A DNA stretch of 34,484 nucleotides from a virus. This document shows positions 20,411-28,550 of this stretch, piece after piece. Numbering within the stretch: position 1 is the first letter of the stretch; every line of letters begins with the position of its first letter. The DNA lies in the IMG/VR virus record IMGVR_UViG_3300034356_001095, positions 1 through 34,484 of that record; one strand, written 5' to 3'. The notes beneath the pieces are model-generated. The model ran no database searches, was not told the DNA's origin, and saw nothing but the letters and a program-made list of their open reading frames with translations. Made by a program: the position numbers and the translations under genes.

Positions 20411-20775
20411 GGAGCAACGCCGCGCACCAACAGATTGCATCCAGTCACGTTAGATCTAGCATAAATCGTTGATCCGTTGTTTTGAGCAATAATAAATCCA
20501 CCTTGTGTGCCGGAAACTGCCGCCAATCTGATTGGGTAGGTAGTGCCATCAAAGCCAACGTCCACAAAATTGGTCGGATCAATGTTTTGGAGCATGAATA
20601 CGCCAACCGTGCCAACCGTACCGAATGTAACGGTCACGCCTGCTGTGGTGATCGCCTGCATTACATCGGCGTACCTGACGCCTGCAACGGTGGCGACGGT
20701 TGAGCATTGGCTACTTAGCGAAGCGCCGCTTTTCGAGTAGTTAAGTTGTGCTGAGAATGAGATTTCTGATGCCAT
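20407..20775 (-). CDS. Small tail-tip protein, beta-rich
   Basis: 122 residues, not recognised. Ser/Thr/Gly/Val-rich beta sequence (VTVTFGTVGTVGVFMLQNIDPTNFVDVGFDGTTYPIRLAAVSGTQ...) without charged helices, like capsid or tail-tip decoration domains. It is coupled to the triple-repeat protein by an ATGA overlap, so they probably assemble together. Confidence 0.55.
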   Translation of the reverse strand: MASEISFSAQLNYSKSGASLSSQCSTVATVAGVRYADVMQAITTAGVTVTFGTVGTVGVFMLQNIDPTNFVDVGFDGTTYPIRLAAVSGTQGGFIIAQNNGSTIYARSNVTGCNLLVRGVAP

Positions 20776-20789
20776 ATTAGTAGTCTAAA

Positions 20790-21647
20790 TTAAAGTGGAA
20801 CTCTCTTAGTGTCTGCTGCTGATAATCTTTCAGGCGCTCCTGAACTTTGTGGTTTTTCATAGACATGAATATTGAATCCAGACGCACCGGAAAGCATAAA
20901 TTCCTCGGTGATTGTAACGAGGTTGGCTTGCTTTTTCCAAGTCAACGATGTCTGCAAATAATTGCGAGTGCCTCCTAATACGCCGGGAGCGGTCGCCGCA
21001 GGCTTTCCCATCGCTTTAGGAATTGTGATGTACCCTACATTTGAGTAATCTATTGGAATTGTCTCGCTTACGTATGTCCTGCGGAATGTGCCGCCGAGGG
21101 TCAAGTAGGACTCAATGCCAAACTTTTTAAGGATGTACAGCAGTCGCCCCGCTTGAGTTGCTGGAACTGCTTCTCCAGCAACGCCAATAAATTTGTTTTC
21201 TTTCCCGTAGTCAACATTGTTTTCAAGCGCCCTTTTTACGGCAGAAAGTTCTTGAGGAATTACTGGAGGTGCTGAAAATGGATATGCAAACTTTGGATGC
21301 GTCTCAATTGGCTCAGAGGTTGTTCCAGCGTTAAATTCTGTTTGAGCAACGTCCTCTCCACTATCATTTCCAATTCCTTTGTAGGTCAACGCAACCTTCA
21401 TTATTGATCCGCTTTCTCTGCTCGCGGCAATCTCGAAAACTTTTAGCCTATCTTCATCCGGATGGGATGAACCTAGCAAAGGGAGCTTATCAAGGTCAAA
21501 ACCATCGGCGTCAATACAGTAAGTGACTGTGGCGGTTACAGATGCGTCAAATGATATACGGAAATCGTATCCATCTGGCTGCATAACGCCATCGGAAGGT
21601 GATCCAAAAATCTCCTTAGGTAAATTTCCAATAGTCGTTACGGCCAT
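20790..21647 (-). CDS. Tail protein following the tape measure
   Basis: 285 residues. The position directly after the tape measure is where distal tail or baseplate-hub proteins lie. Seen: FRISFDASVTATVTYCIDAD, a middle FAYPFSAPPVIPQEL, then a C-terminal beta domain (RNYLQTSLTWKKQANLVTITEEFMLSGASGFNIHVYE). No recognisable Dit, Tal or peptidase motif. It starts after TAATATG without a ribosome site. Confidence 0.55.
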   Translation of the reverse strand: MAVTTIGNLPKEIFGSPSDGVMQPDGYDFRISFDASVTATVTYCIDADGFDLDKLPLLGSSHPDEDRLKVFEIAASRESGSIMKVALTYKGIGNDSGEDVAQTEFNAGTTSEPIETHPKFAYPFSAPPVIPQELSAVKRALENNVDYGKENKFIGVAGEAVPATQAGRLLYILKKFGIESYLTLGGTFRRTYVSETIPIDYSNVGYITIPKAMGKPAATAPGVLGGTRNYLQTSLTWKKQANLVTITEEFMLSGASGFNIHVYEKPQSSGAPERLSAADTKRVPL

Positions 21648-21648
21648 A

Positions 21649-22953
21649 TTAGTTTAGAAGAGGAAGTCCTCGCCCTGTTTTTGCAATGTCAATAAGTTGT
21701 TGCGTAAGTTGATTCTGAATCAGAGCGGCTTGCCCATTGAGAATCAACTGCCTAGCTTCAGCACTCATGCCAGTCTGGATGTAGTTGCCGCCTCCGCCAA
21801 TCTTCGCCATCGATGATCCGATTACAGAGTATGGATCTTGCTTACCAAGTGCCGAGTAGTTGAGTTCCGCCTTGCTTCTGTCTCCAGCGTTTTTCTTCAT
21901 GAATGCCTCCCCAGAAATGCTAGCGGCATCTGTAAGTTTTTTTAGCGAATCTTCTGCTTCTTTCTGCTGTTTGGTAAATCCTTCGCCAAATCCTTTTGCT
22001 CCTGGTATTGCATCTAAATATTTTTTTAAAGATTCATTTGAACTAGCTTCACGGCTTTTTATTTCGTCATCATTTTGTTGTATTGTTTCCTTATTATAAA
22101 ATGGAATCTTTTTTAATATTGCATTAATACCACGCGTCATTTTAGCAATAAATAAATCAACAATAGCAAGAAATGCATCTTTTATGCTCATTAACCAACC
22201 TCCTTGAAAGTAATCAAGCATTTCCTTACCTAGACCACTTGCCGCACCAGCGAAAACTGTTCTAAGTGAAGTTTCCATAGTCGCAAAAAACTTATCTGCA
22301 CCTATAGCTAGAGACAATCCGAATGCTTCTGATAGTTTTCCATCGTTGAAAAGCCCAACAAGAATTGTTGACACGCTTGCTATTGAATCCCCAAGTTTTG
22401 CTCCAAAATCAGCAACGTCCACATTGTTGAGCGCATTCAAAACTGCCTCAAGCGGAAGGATAAACTTAGCGGTCATCGCCAAGAAGAATGTCTTTATTTT
22501 ATCGGCGATGCTTTGAATGTAGTCAAATGCCCTAGACAAGTTTGCGGCGCTGGCAGTTAAGACCGCTGCTTGACTTCCGTAGTTTGCTTTTGCCTCCGTA
22601 ATCGCCTTTGTAAAATCGCCGGGACTTTTGAATGCCGTAGAGATTTGCCTGCCAGATCGCATGAACGACTCAACTTCTTCCCTTGCTGCGGATGCGCTTA
22701 ATCCTCCTGCTTGCAATGCTTTTTGTAGGAGGAGGAGTGATCCTGGATCAATGTTGCCCATCGCCTTCCCGGCGTTGTACATCTCGTTGCCAAAGTTAAT
22801 TGCCTCCTTGACTCCGTCCTTGAAAAACTCTGCAACTTTTATCGCTGCAAACGCTGCTGTAAGTACGGTCAACGCCTTCTTGGCAGACTCAATCGCACGA
22901 TTGAATCCGCTAAGGTCAAGTTCAAGGTATCCTGTTGCGACTGGGCCTGCCAT
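21649..22953 (-). CDS. Tape measure protein, short (434 residues)
   Basis: It sets tail length and passes into the host during injection. Seen: an N-terminal helix region (FNRAIESAKKALTVLTAAFAAIKVAEFFKDG), long alternating helices, hydrophobic stretches at about 140-200 (FFLAMTAKFILPLEAVLNAL), a second hydrophobic stretch at about 245-300, and a Gln-rich C-terminus. At about 0.15 nm per residue it implies a tail of roughly 65 nm. It starts at a TAATG overlap with the preceding gene, right after the assembly chaperones, its normal place. Confidence 0.75.
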   Translation of the reverse strand: MAGPVATGYLELDLSGFNRAIESAKKALTVLTAAFAAIKVAEFFKDGVKEAINFGNEMYNAGKAMGNIDPGSLLLLQKALQAGGLSASAAREEVESFMRSGRQISTAFKSPGDFTKAITEAKANYGSQAAVLTASAANLSRAFDYIQSIADKIKTFFLAMTAKFILPLEAVLNALNNVDVADFGAKLGDSIASVSTILVGLFNDGKLSEAFGLSLAIGADKFFATMETSLRTVFAGAASGLGKEMLDYFQGGWLMSIKDAFLAIVDLFIAKMTRGINAILKKIPFYNKETIQQNDDEIKSREASSNESLKKYLDAIPGAKGFGEGFTKQQKEAEDSLKKLTDAASISGEAFMKKNAGDRSKAELNYSALGKQDPYSVIGSSMAKIGGGGNYIQTGMSAEARQLILNGQAALIQNQLTQQLIDIAKTGRGLPLLN

Positions 22954-23429
22954 TATAGGTATTGCCCAGAAGTGTTAGCCTTCCAAGCTTGATTGATTTT
23001 TCGAGTAATGGCGGCAAGTTTCCGCTGGAATCTTTCCCCAATATAATTTCCAGCGCTGATAGTTACGTGATCTCTTTCCTCAATAATCGCAGAGTACTTG
23101 ACCGTGTTCTGAATCCAGATCTGAATCCGTTCCTTGCTTTGATTAATCAACCAGAATCGCCATCCTTTGGAGAATGTGTTCCTTGCTCTTAGCCGCCGGG
23201 TTAATTCTTGATCTGGGTTTTGAGACCTACCACGCAAAATCATTCGCCACCCTAGCTCAGTTCTCACCTGAGTGATTGCTTCCCTACTCATAACCGAGTC
23301 CTTGCTCTCTCGGCGAGTCCTCATCACGAACTGCCGTCCCGCTTGACGCATCACAAGCACACCCTGTCGGCGAGATTCCTTCTGAATCTTGACGAATGAC
23401 TTCTCAATAGCGGTAGCGTTAAATCTCAT
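22953..23429 (-). CDS. Basic protein between chaperones and tape measure
   Basis: 158 residues, strongly basic (many Arg/Lys). IEKSFVKIQKESRRQGVLVMRQAGRQFVMRTRRESKD, WRFWLINQSKERIQIWIQNTVKYSAIIEERDH, then SAGNYIGERFQRKLAAITRKIN. The helix-strand-helix order and size recall tail-completion (gp10/gpZ-like) proteins, but its place between chaperone and tape measure is unusual for those; call tentative. Its start lies inside the -1 frame end of the chaperone (overlap 11 bp). Confidence 0.5.
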   Translation of the reverse strand: MRFNATAIEKSFVKIQKESRRQGVLVMRQAGRQFVMRTRRESKDSVMSREAITQVRTELGWRMILRGRSQNPDQELTRRLRARNTFSKGWRFWLINQSKERIQIWIQNTVKYSAIIEERDHVTISAGNYIGERFQRKLAAITRKINQAWKANTSGQYL

Positions 23430-23975
23430 CTGCGAAAGCGTTGTCTAGCGGAGTGAATTCAAGTGGTTTTGTCCCGATGTTGTGCAGTCTTAGCAATGCA
23501 TGACAATAGACATTACCTCGGTACAAAGGCAACTCCCAAAGTATGAAATGTTCTTCCCATCGGAAGTATCGCGCAAGAGTAGCCACATAGGCCGCGCACG
23601 ATGGCGGCTCAATTAGTTTGGGTCTGCGTCGAGAGTAGGATCTTCATTTGATGTCGCTCGCCCATCGTTACTGTGCTTGATCAGAGCGCCTACGATCTCT
23701 CCCGCTTCGTAGCAATCTTGAATCGAGTACTTGATCTCATCGATCCACTTTGCAACAGCAATATCAAACTTCTCTGGCGTCCTACGCCACTTGATCAGGT
23801 CTCGCTCGTTACAGATGCATCCGTAAATAAACGATGGCAAGTCCATGAATGTTGGCTCAACAAGGTTCACCATGCTGAGTACCAACGCTCGCCGAGCATA
23901 GGTAAGTGGCTTAATCTCAATACCTTTAAACTCAAAGGTCTTGAAAAAGTCTTCATTTTCGTCTGGTTGTGTCAT
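23419..23975 (-). CDS. Frameshifted tail assembly chaperone (GT-type product)
   Basis: Ribosomes that slip -1 at CCCAAAC (23616-23622) in the 120-residue chaperone bypass its TAA and read 65 more residues, ending at 23419 just inside the next gene. The added part reads LIEPPSCAAYVATLARYFRW, then a stretch with ILWELPLYRG and HALLRLH, and ends FADEI; this is ordinary protein composition. The frame has no good start of its own and fills an otherwise empty 180-bp gap. This mirrors lambda G/GT, where the long form recruits tail tube subunits onto the tape measure. Confidence 0.75.
23591..23622 (-). promoter_or_regulatory. -1 ribosomal frameshift site: CCCAAAC, spacer, hairpin
   Basis: The slippery heptamer C-CCA-AAC (zero frame shown) spans 23616-23622, directly before the zero-frame stop. 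A 7-nt spacer (23609-23615) leads to GCCGC (23604-23608), an 8-nt loop and GCGGC (23591-23595). X-XXY-YYZ form, spacer length and stem position all match known -1 sites. Confidence 0.8.
23613..23975 (-). CDS. Tail assembly chaperone, zero-frame (G-type) product
   Basis: 120 residues. FFKTFEFKGIEIKPLTYARRALVLSMVNL, a helical centre (LPSFIYGCICNERDLIKWRRTPEKFDIAVAKWIDEI), and an acidic tail (EDPTLDADPN) match the general form of siphophage tail chaperones in the slot between tail tube and tape measure. The tail end carries the slippery codons. Start overlaps the stop of the upstream gene as TTATGA. Confidence 0.75.
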   Translation of the reverse strand: MTQPDENEDFFKTFEFKGIEIKPLTYARRALVLSMVNLVEPTFMDLPSFIYGCICNERDLIKWRRTPEKFDIAVAKWIDEIKYSIQDCYEAGEIVGALIKHSNDGRATSNEDPTLDADPN

Positions 23976-24370
23976 AATAGCGATTTCATTCTGCCCTTTA
24001 GCGTAGGATTTGCTCTATCTCCGATAAGCACAGTCTTCTCCCCATGCTTGATGATTCTCATTGGAGCTACCTTCTTGCGAATCCAATTCAGCAAGACCTC
24101 GCGGTTCTCAAGGACACCCTTCATGTAGTAGAGCGGATGCTCTGTAGGAAGCGTAAATGCAGACCAGTTTCTTGCCTTCTCATACGCATTGACAATCTCT
24201 AATGCTTTATCCCTTACTCCAGTGACATCAAACCAAAAGGTGTATGTCTCCTTCCTGATGCCATTAGTGTCTGTGGCCAAGCAGGTTATGGGATCTTCAT
24301 TGCGAATAGGAATGCCTAGAGCAATTAGGATTGCCGCGAGCTTAATGTCGCAAATGTAAATAGTGTCCAT
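23972..24370 (-). CDS. Tail-region hypothetical protein
   Basis: 132 residues, between the tail tube and chaperone genes. IYICDIKLAAILIALGIPIRNEDPITCLATDTNGIRKETYTFWFDVTGVRDKALEIVNAYEKARNW, then a basic C-terminus (IRKKVAPMRIIKHGEKTVLIGD). No domain recognised. Position argues for a structural or assembly role. It ends Leu-Leu-stop through TTATGA. Confidence 0.5.
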   Translation of the reverse strand: MDTIYICDIKLAAILIALGIPIRNEDPITCLATDTNGIRKETYTFWFDVTGVRDKALEIVNAYEKARNWSAFTLPTEHPLYYMKGVLENREVLLNWIRKKVAPMRIIKHGEKTVLIGDRANPTLKGRMKSLL

Positions 24371-24394
24371 AAGGATATGTCATTTTAAAAATTA

Positions 24395-24769
24395 CTAGGA
24401 AGTGATCAACGGATACTGCGTAGCGTTAACCGTAATCTTCTTGAACTCGGTGTTGCTTTTTGCCACCTCAACATCGTCAGTAAAAATTCCACCTGTAGTA
24501 ACGCCATTTGTGGTTGCTGTATTCACTAAGCCTAGCACAAGACCTGGGAACGCAGCTCCAACTCCAGACTGGGCAGGGCCAGTCATGACTCCAGAAATTG
24601 AAAATGTTTGCAGAGCGTTATAGAAAGCCACAGCAACAAATTCTCCTTCAGCATTCCTGACTTGATTTTTTTCACGGCTAGTTTTTGCGGTGAATGACTG
24701 ACAGAGAATCCCAGTCTCTGCTGTGAGTCCCCACATTACTCCAGTTGATCCGATGGTTGTGACTGGCAT
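24395..24769 (-). CDS. Major tail tube protein (short)
   Basis: 124 residues. Gly/Thr/Ala-rich beta sequence (TTIGSTGVMWGLTAETGILCQSFTAKTSREKNQVRNAEGEFVAVAFYNALQTFSISGVMTG) with the NAEGEFVA hairpin typical of small tube subunits; one alpha helix only. Order in the cluster (connector, terminator, tube, chaperone, tape measure) supports it. Preceded by an A/T-rich leader without a ribosome site. Confidence 0.65.
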   Translation of the reverse strand: MPVTTIGSTGVMWGLTAETGILCQSFTAKTSREKNQVRNAEGEFVAVAFYNALQTFSISGVMTGPAQSGVGAAFPGLVLGLVNTATTNGVTTGGIFTDDVEVAKSNTEFKKITVNATQYPLITS

Positions 24770-24811
24770 ATTTTATGAATTTAAAATTTTGGTAGTTTCA
24801 TGTTAAATACG

Positions 24812-25249
24812 TCAGTTGTCTCTCGGCATACAATACAACGAATACATGACATTGTAAACATACGCCTTCATTTCTCCATCAACTGTCATTGACCCTGATG
24901 CTGGAACAAAACCATGACAATGAAATCCTGTGGTAGCAGAAAGCGCGGATGCCGGAGATGTGTACGCCATGTTGTTTATAGCGTTGACCACATCTGTTCG
25001 TTGATCGGTCGATGTCTCCTTTACGTGTGATCGAAACATCACCTTGATAGACACAAGGTAGAGTCCGCACCCAGGCGTTACCTGCTCCTCGGCAGACTCG
25101 GCGTGAACAATGACATATGGCATCGGTTGCTTAATCTCGTCGTTGTCACTGATGTATACTTGATCTTTGGCAACCGTAGACTTGAGGTTGGTTATCAGTA
25201 GGCTTGAGATGGCTTGCTCTGCCAGCGAGATGACGTTGTTTGTAATCAT
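24812..25249 (-). CDS. Tail terminator / minor tail protein U-like
   Basis: 145 residues. LAEQAISSLLITNLKSTVAKDQVYISDNDEIKQPMPYVIVHAESAEEQVTPGCGLYLVSIKVMFRSHV...DVVNAINNMAY follows the helix-strand-strand-helix plan of tail terminators (lambda gpU-like), which cap the tube. The stop of the preceding gene is immediately before its ATG (1-bp gap). Family assignment rests on order and pattern. Confidence 0.6.
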   Translation of the reverse strand: MITNNVISLAEQAISSLLITNLKSTVAKDQVYISDNDEIKQPMPYVIVHAESAEEQVTPGCGLYLVSIKVMFRSHVKETSTDQRTDVVNAINNMAYTSPASALSATTGFHCHGFVPASGSMTVDGEMKAYVYNVMYSLYCMPRDN

Positions 25250-25250
25250 G

Positions 25251-25601
25251 TTAAGCGCCCCTCACCCTTACAATCAACTCGTTGCCGTCAGCGGAAATCG
25301 TTGTGCTGATGACAATTTTCTTGCGATTTACTTTGTCTCCAATCTTCCCTTGCTCGTCCAAATCTTGAATGTAAATCGTGTCCCCCGGCTCAATTCCCGG
25401 AAGGTCTGCCGCTAGGAAGTGGACGATTTGCCCCATGTTGATTTGAGGCCCACCAAAGTCATCAATCTCATCCTCACTCATGTCGTTTAGCAACACGGTG
25501 TAGGTGGCAGTATTACCATTTGTGATGATAATTGCCGTCCGAGGAATGTCGTACTGAAACACTCCTGCTAAATCCTGCGCTAGGTAACTGCTGATACTCA
25601 C
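25251..25601 (-). CDS. Head-tail connector / joining protein
   Basis: 116 residues, GTG start. Short helix, then beta-rich body with FQYDIPRTAIIITNGNTATYTVLLNDMSEDEIDDFGGPQINMGQIVHFLAADLPGIEPGDTIYI. The segment IEPGDTIYIQD and following strands fit head-tail joining proteins of the gpFII or HK97 gp10-13 kind by order only. It lies just before the tail terminator, as such proteins do. Confidence 0.55.
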   Translation of the reverse strand: MSISSYLAQDLAGVFQYDIPRTAIIITNGNTATYTVLLNDMSEDEIDDFGGPQINMGQIVHFLAADLPGIEPGDTIYIQDLDEQGKIGDKVNRKKIVISTTISADGNELIVRVRGA

Positions 25602-25610
25602 AATTACACG

Positions 25611-27074
25611 CTACTCAGCATTTGCCTCTCTGTCAATAACGGTGTAAACATTGGAAAGCTTATCCTTCTCCAAAAGATTCGGCAGGAAATCTTGAGTCTC
25701 TGGCACTGTCACATTTCCGTGAACCCAAGTATCCCACAAATCTTTTGGCATGATGTTGTCAGATGCTGGAATGATAATCTTCCCTCTGGCAAGCTTTGCC
25801 CCGCCAACAAGTAATTCGGCGATTGTGGAGTCTTTTTGGCAGATCTGATGGCGGAATCCCTTGTACATCTCTAAGGCGCGAGAATCGTCTTCCTTGAGCG
25901 TAAAAATCCACTCTACCTTGTTTGCGTACTCGGCATTTGTTAGCCACACCTCTCTAGCTTGCAATCCAATCATATAGTCGGATTCTGATGCGTAGATGAT
26001 TGAGAATGTTGGCCCTCCTTCACCAAAGTAGGTCTTCTCAAATACATCGATCTCACCGTCTGTCAGCCGGAGGCATTGAGCAAAGAGTTCTGTGCCTCTC
26101 CATGCGTACCATAAATGATTCAGACACCAATAGCTTTGTGCAGGTTTTGGAATGCCAATCATCACCGTAGCAAGTTGCATTGCCTTTGGATAATTCTTGT
26201 CCACGATAGCGTAGGAACAGAGCAGTGCCAATGCTTCCCGGCGATCTGGCATGACCGCGAATGCTTCGGCGGCATACTTTTTAGCAATTGGCCCGTCTTC
26301 GCACTGAGCAAGATTGAGCAGGATCTCGTATTGCTCTAGGACGCCGAGGTCTGTGCAATTCAACGCCGCATGACCAAATGTCTTTGCCTTTGCAACTTGC
26401 CTTCCTTCAAACGCCTCTTGATGCAGGTAGAAATAATTTCTGGATGCATCGCGAACCTCCCGAGAAAGGATGTTCGTGTTCCGATCTCGCCCACCCCCTT
26501 TAGTTGCCAATGGTCGATGCCAGAAGACGATGTCTTTTGCGATGGTGTATGTCGCCTGCTTCTTGAATCCTAATTGCTCATGGATGGCGTATCTCCAGTA
26601 GCTCTTCTTGTTGTTTCGCACTACTCGCTCACGAAGCACCTGCTGTTGCACTACAACGCCTCCACGCACGTTATATGGGCAAATAAAGATGTCGTACTTA
26701 CCTTCAGTAGCAAAGTTACGAAGTGGCTCAATAGCTCCGTCATCAAGGATGTCGTCGCAGTCTGCCCACATCAAGTACTTTGCCCTTGTCTTCTCTGCCG
26801 CTGACCAGCCCATCTGCCGAGCTTTGCCAAAGTTGTCAACGTGATCGAACTCCACCTCGTTAGTGTAGTGCAGGATTTTGAATGGCAATCCAAGCTCGGT
26901 GCATACTCGCTCAATAACTTCCTGTCCTCCATCCCTCGGAAGATTGCCGCGAGCAAATGTGAATACCGCAGTATCTACTGCCGGGAAAAATGATCGAATA
27001 AATCGCTCAAGCACATCTGCTTCATTCCCAACGATTACGGATAACGCGATTAATGGACGAGGCTTTTTATTCAT
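25611..27074 (-). CDS. Two-domain glycosyltransferase inside the structural cluster
   Basis: 487 residues. Domain 1 (about 8-210) is a family-2 GT-A enzyme: IALSVIVGNEADVLERFIRSFF and ADCDD (104-108, DxD). A TPR-like helical linker (about 220-360) follows. Domain 2 (about 370-455) starts FSIIYASESD and reads EWIFTLKEDDSRALE, then KIIIPASDNIMPKDLWD, a second GT-A-like fold with a degraded DxD (SDN). It stands between the major capsid gene's terminator and the connector gene, so it is an insert in the morphogenesis order and may glycosylate virion proteins or the host surface. Confidence 0.75.
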   Translation of the reverse strand: MNKKPRPLIALSVIVGNEADVLERFIRSFFPAVDTAVFTFARGNLPRDGGQEVIERVCTELGLPFKILHYTNEVEFDHVDNFGKARQMGWSAAEKTRAKYLMWADCDDILDDGAIEPLRNFATEGKYDIFICPYNVRGGVVVQQQVLRERVVRNNKKSYWRYAIHEQLGFKKQATYTIAKDIVFWHRPLATKGGGRDRNTNILSREVRDASRNYFYLHQEAFEGRQVAKAKTFGHAALNCTDLGVLEQYEILLNLAQCEDGPIAKKYAAEAFAVMPDRREALALLCSYAIVDKNYPKAMQLATVMIGIPKPAQSYWCLNHLWYAWRGTELFAQCLRLTDGEIDVFEKTYFGEGGPTFSIIYASESDYMIGLQAREVWLTNAEYANKVEWIFTLKEDDSRALEMYKGFRHQICQKDSTIAELLVGGAKLARGKIIIPASDNIMPKDLWDTWVHGNVTVPETQDFLPNLLEKDKLSNVYTVIDREANAE

Positions 27075-27089
27075 ATGTCAATATTGAGA

Positions 27090-27137
27090 GATTACTATAA
27101 AATAATGAGGAGTCAAGCATTTCTGCCTGACTCCTCA
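27090..27137 (-). terminator. Rho-independent terminator after the major capsid gene
   Basis: TGAGGAGTCA (27106-27115) pairs with TGACTCCTCA (27128-27137); with GC/GC inside, the stem is about 12 bp with one A-C mismatch and a 6-nt loop. On the minus strand it is followed by TTATTTTATAG (27095-27105). It lies 24 bp after the capsid stop and separates highly expressed head genes from the glycosyltransferase. Confidence 0.85.
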
Positions 27138-27160
27138 CTGAACCAACCCCAGAGAACTTG

Positions 27161-28129
27161 TTACGCGGTGTAACTAGTGGCGATCAGCGTGCCAGCAGTA
27201 GAGTCGATGATTTTTTCAACAACAGTCTGCCGAACACGCATGATGTTAGATCGGCGTTCATCAGAGCGATAGGTTTCAGGAGTGAATAGACCAGTGGTAT
27301 CCTTGCTCCATTGAATCGTCCGCCCAACTCCGCCAGCGGTGTACTCGCCACCAGCAACTTGACCAACCCAAATGTGAGTGCTTCCCCAGATGAAGTCGCC
27401 AGAGAACGCCAAACCTTTGCCAGCGGTGTTCTTAGGCGCTTTGCCAATGTAAAGCGTTTCCACTCCGAGTGCTTGAGCAACGTCTTGCTCATTTGGAAGA
27501 GCGCGTTGGTTCGCTCCGCGAGGTACAACGCCGTAGATTTGATTCTGCATCAATGTCGCACGGCGAACGCGATTGAATACGTTCTGCGACATACACACAG
27601 CATTAGCAATAATGCCACGCTTTAGCAGTACGGTCTTGGCCGCATCAATGTCTTGCGCTGGATCGGTTGTGGCGAACAGATCCGCCGTGTAAGCAACTTT
27701 GGCGTTGTTAGAATCAAACGTCGAGGTGTTAATGATTGCCGCAGCAACACGCGCTTCGTAGCTAATGCGAAGCGAACGCTCAAGGAGCATCGCCTCGGTA
27801 GCCTCAAGGTTCATAAAGCGTTCAACTTCAGCTTCGTAGGAATCATCGACCACAGACTCAAGTCCGTACTCTTGACAGTCAAACGTGTCGGTGTCAAAGC
27901 GGCGATTGACGCGATTGTAGCCTGCGCCACCTTCGCGAGCTTGCGCGTCGGCGTTGAGGAGTTCAGCGTTGGCGAGGTTCGCTTTAAGGTAGACCCCTCG
28001 GCGGACTTCTTCAGGCTTTACTGGGAGAACGAGGTCTCCGATGAAGAGTTTGCCGAAATCTGCGTTCGCCTGTTGGACAAGGGCGTAGATGTCGGAGCGA
28101 GGCGTTGCTTGTGCATTCGTGTAAGGCAT
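27161..28129 (-). CDS. Major capsid protein
   Basis: 322 residues, forms the head shell. Seen: an N-terminal helix (SDIYALVQQANADFGKLFIGD), GVYLKANLANAELLNADAQAREGGAGYNRV, FDCQEYGLESVVDDSYEAEVERF, a long central helix and YTADLF, then a beta-rich C-terminal part (GVETLYIGKAPKN..., WVGQVAGGEYTAGG). It lacks an enzymatic motif. Order protease/scaffold, decoration protein, capsid protein, and the strong terminator right after it, support the call; HK97-like fold is expected. Confidence 0.85.
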   Translation of the reverse strand: MPYTNAQATPRSDIYALVQQANADFGKLFIGDLVLPVKPEEVRRGVYLKANLANAELLNADAQAREGGAGYNRVNRRFDTDTFDCQEYGLESVVDDSYEAEVERFMNLEATEAMLLERSLRISYEARVAAAIINTSTFDSNNAKVAYTADLFATTDPAQDIDAAKTVLLKRGIIANAVCMSQNVFNRVRRATLMQNQIYGVVPRGANQRALPNEQDVAQALGVETLYIGKAPKNTAGKGLAFSGDFIWGSTHIWVGQVAGGEYTAGGVGRTIQWSKDTTGLFTPETYRSDERRSNIMRVRQTVVEKIIDSTAGTLIATSYTA

Positions 28130-28162
28130 AAGTAGTTAAGTAGTAGAGTGTTGCGTTGATTG

Positions 28163-28522
28163 TTAGAGTTTGCCAGCGTATTCAATTGTGGAACTGATAG
28201 CACCAGACGAGAGGGCTTGAAGCGCAATTGGAAAGGTTGTTCCAGTAACCAAAGATGCGTATCCTCCAGTGGCAACAGAGTAATTATTGCCAGCAGTGGT
28301 GAGTGCAATGGTTTGAATCATGAACGTGCCGGGAGCGGTAAACAGTTTAACCTGACCGTATCCACCAGCAGCAACGTCCTGTTGAAGAACACCAACGGCC
28401 GCGGTTACCCCGCCAGCAGCAGGACTAATTGAACCGTCAGACAGCACGTCTACCACAAGAAATGCGGAGATTGCTGGACTGGCGATGAAGGATCGAAATC
28501 CATTGTCGTTTTGTGAAGCCAT
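28163..28522 (-). CDS. Capsid decoration protein (D/DUF2190-like)
   Basis: 119 residues. GFRSFIASPAISAFLVVDVLSDGSISPAAGGVTAAVGVLQQDVAAGGYGQVKLFTAPGTFMIQ has the alternating hydrophobic and Gly/Ala-rich beta sequence of small decoration or stabilising proteins placed between protease/scaffold and major capsid genes. It contains no Cys and is acidic-neutral. Gap of 28 bp before and 33 bp after; starts at AATTTATG without a ribosome site. Confidence 0.7.
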   Translation of the reverse strand: MASQNDNGFRSFIASPAISAFLVVDVLSDGSISPAAGGVTAAVGVLQQDVAAGGYGQVKLFTAPGTFMIQTIALTTAGNNYSVATGGYASLVTGTTFPIALQALSSGAISSTIEYAGKL

Positions 28523-28550
28523 AAATTTGAGTTATTTGATTTGTTGATTG

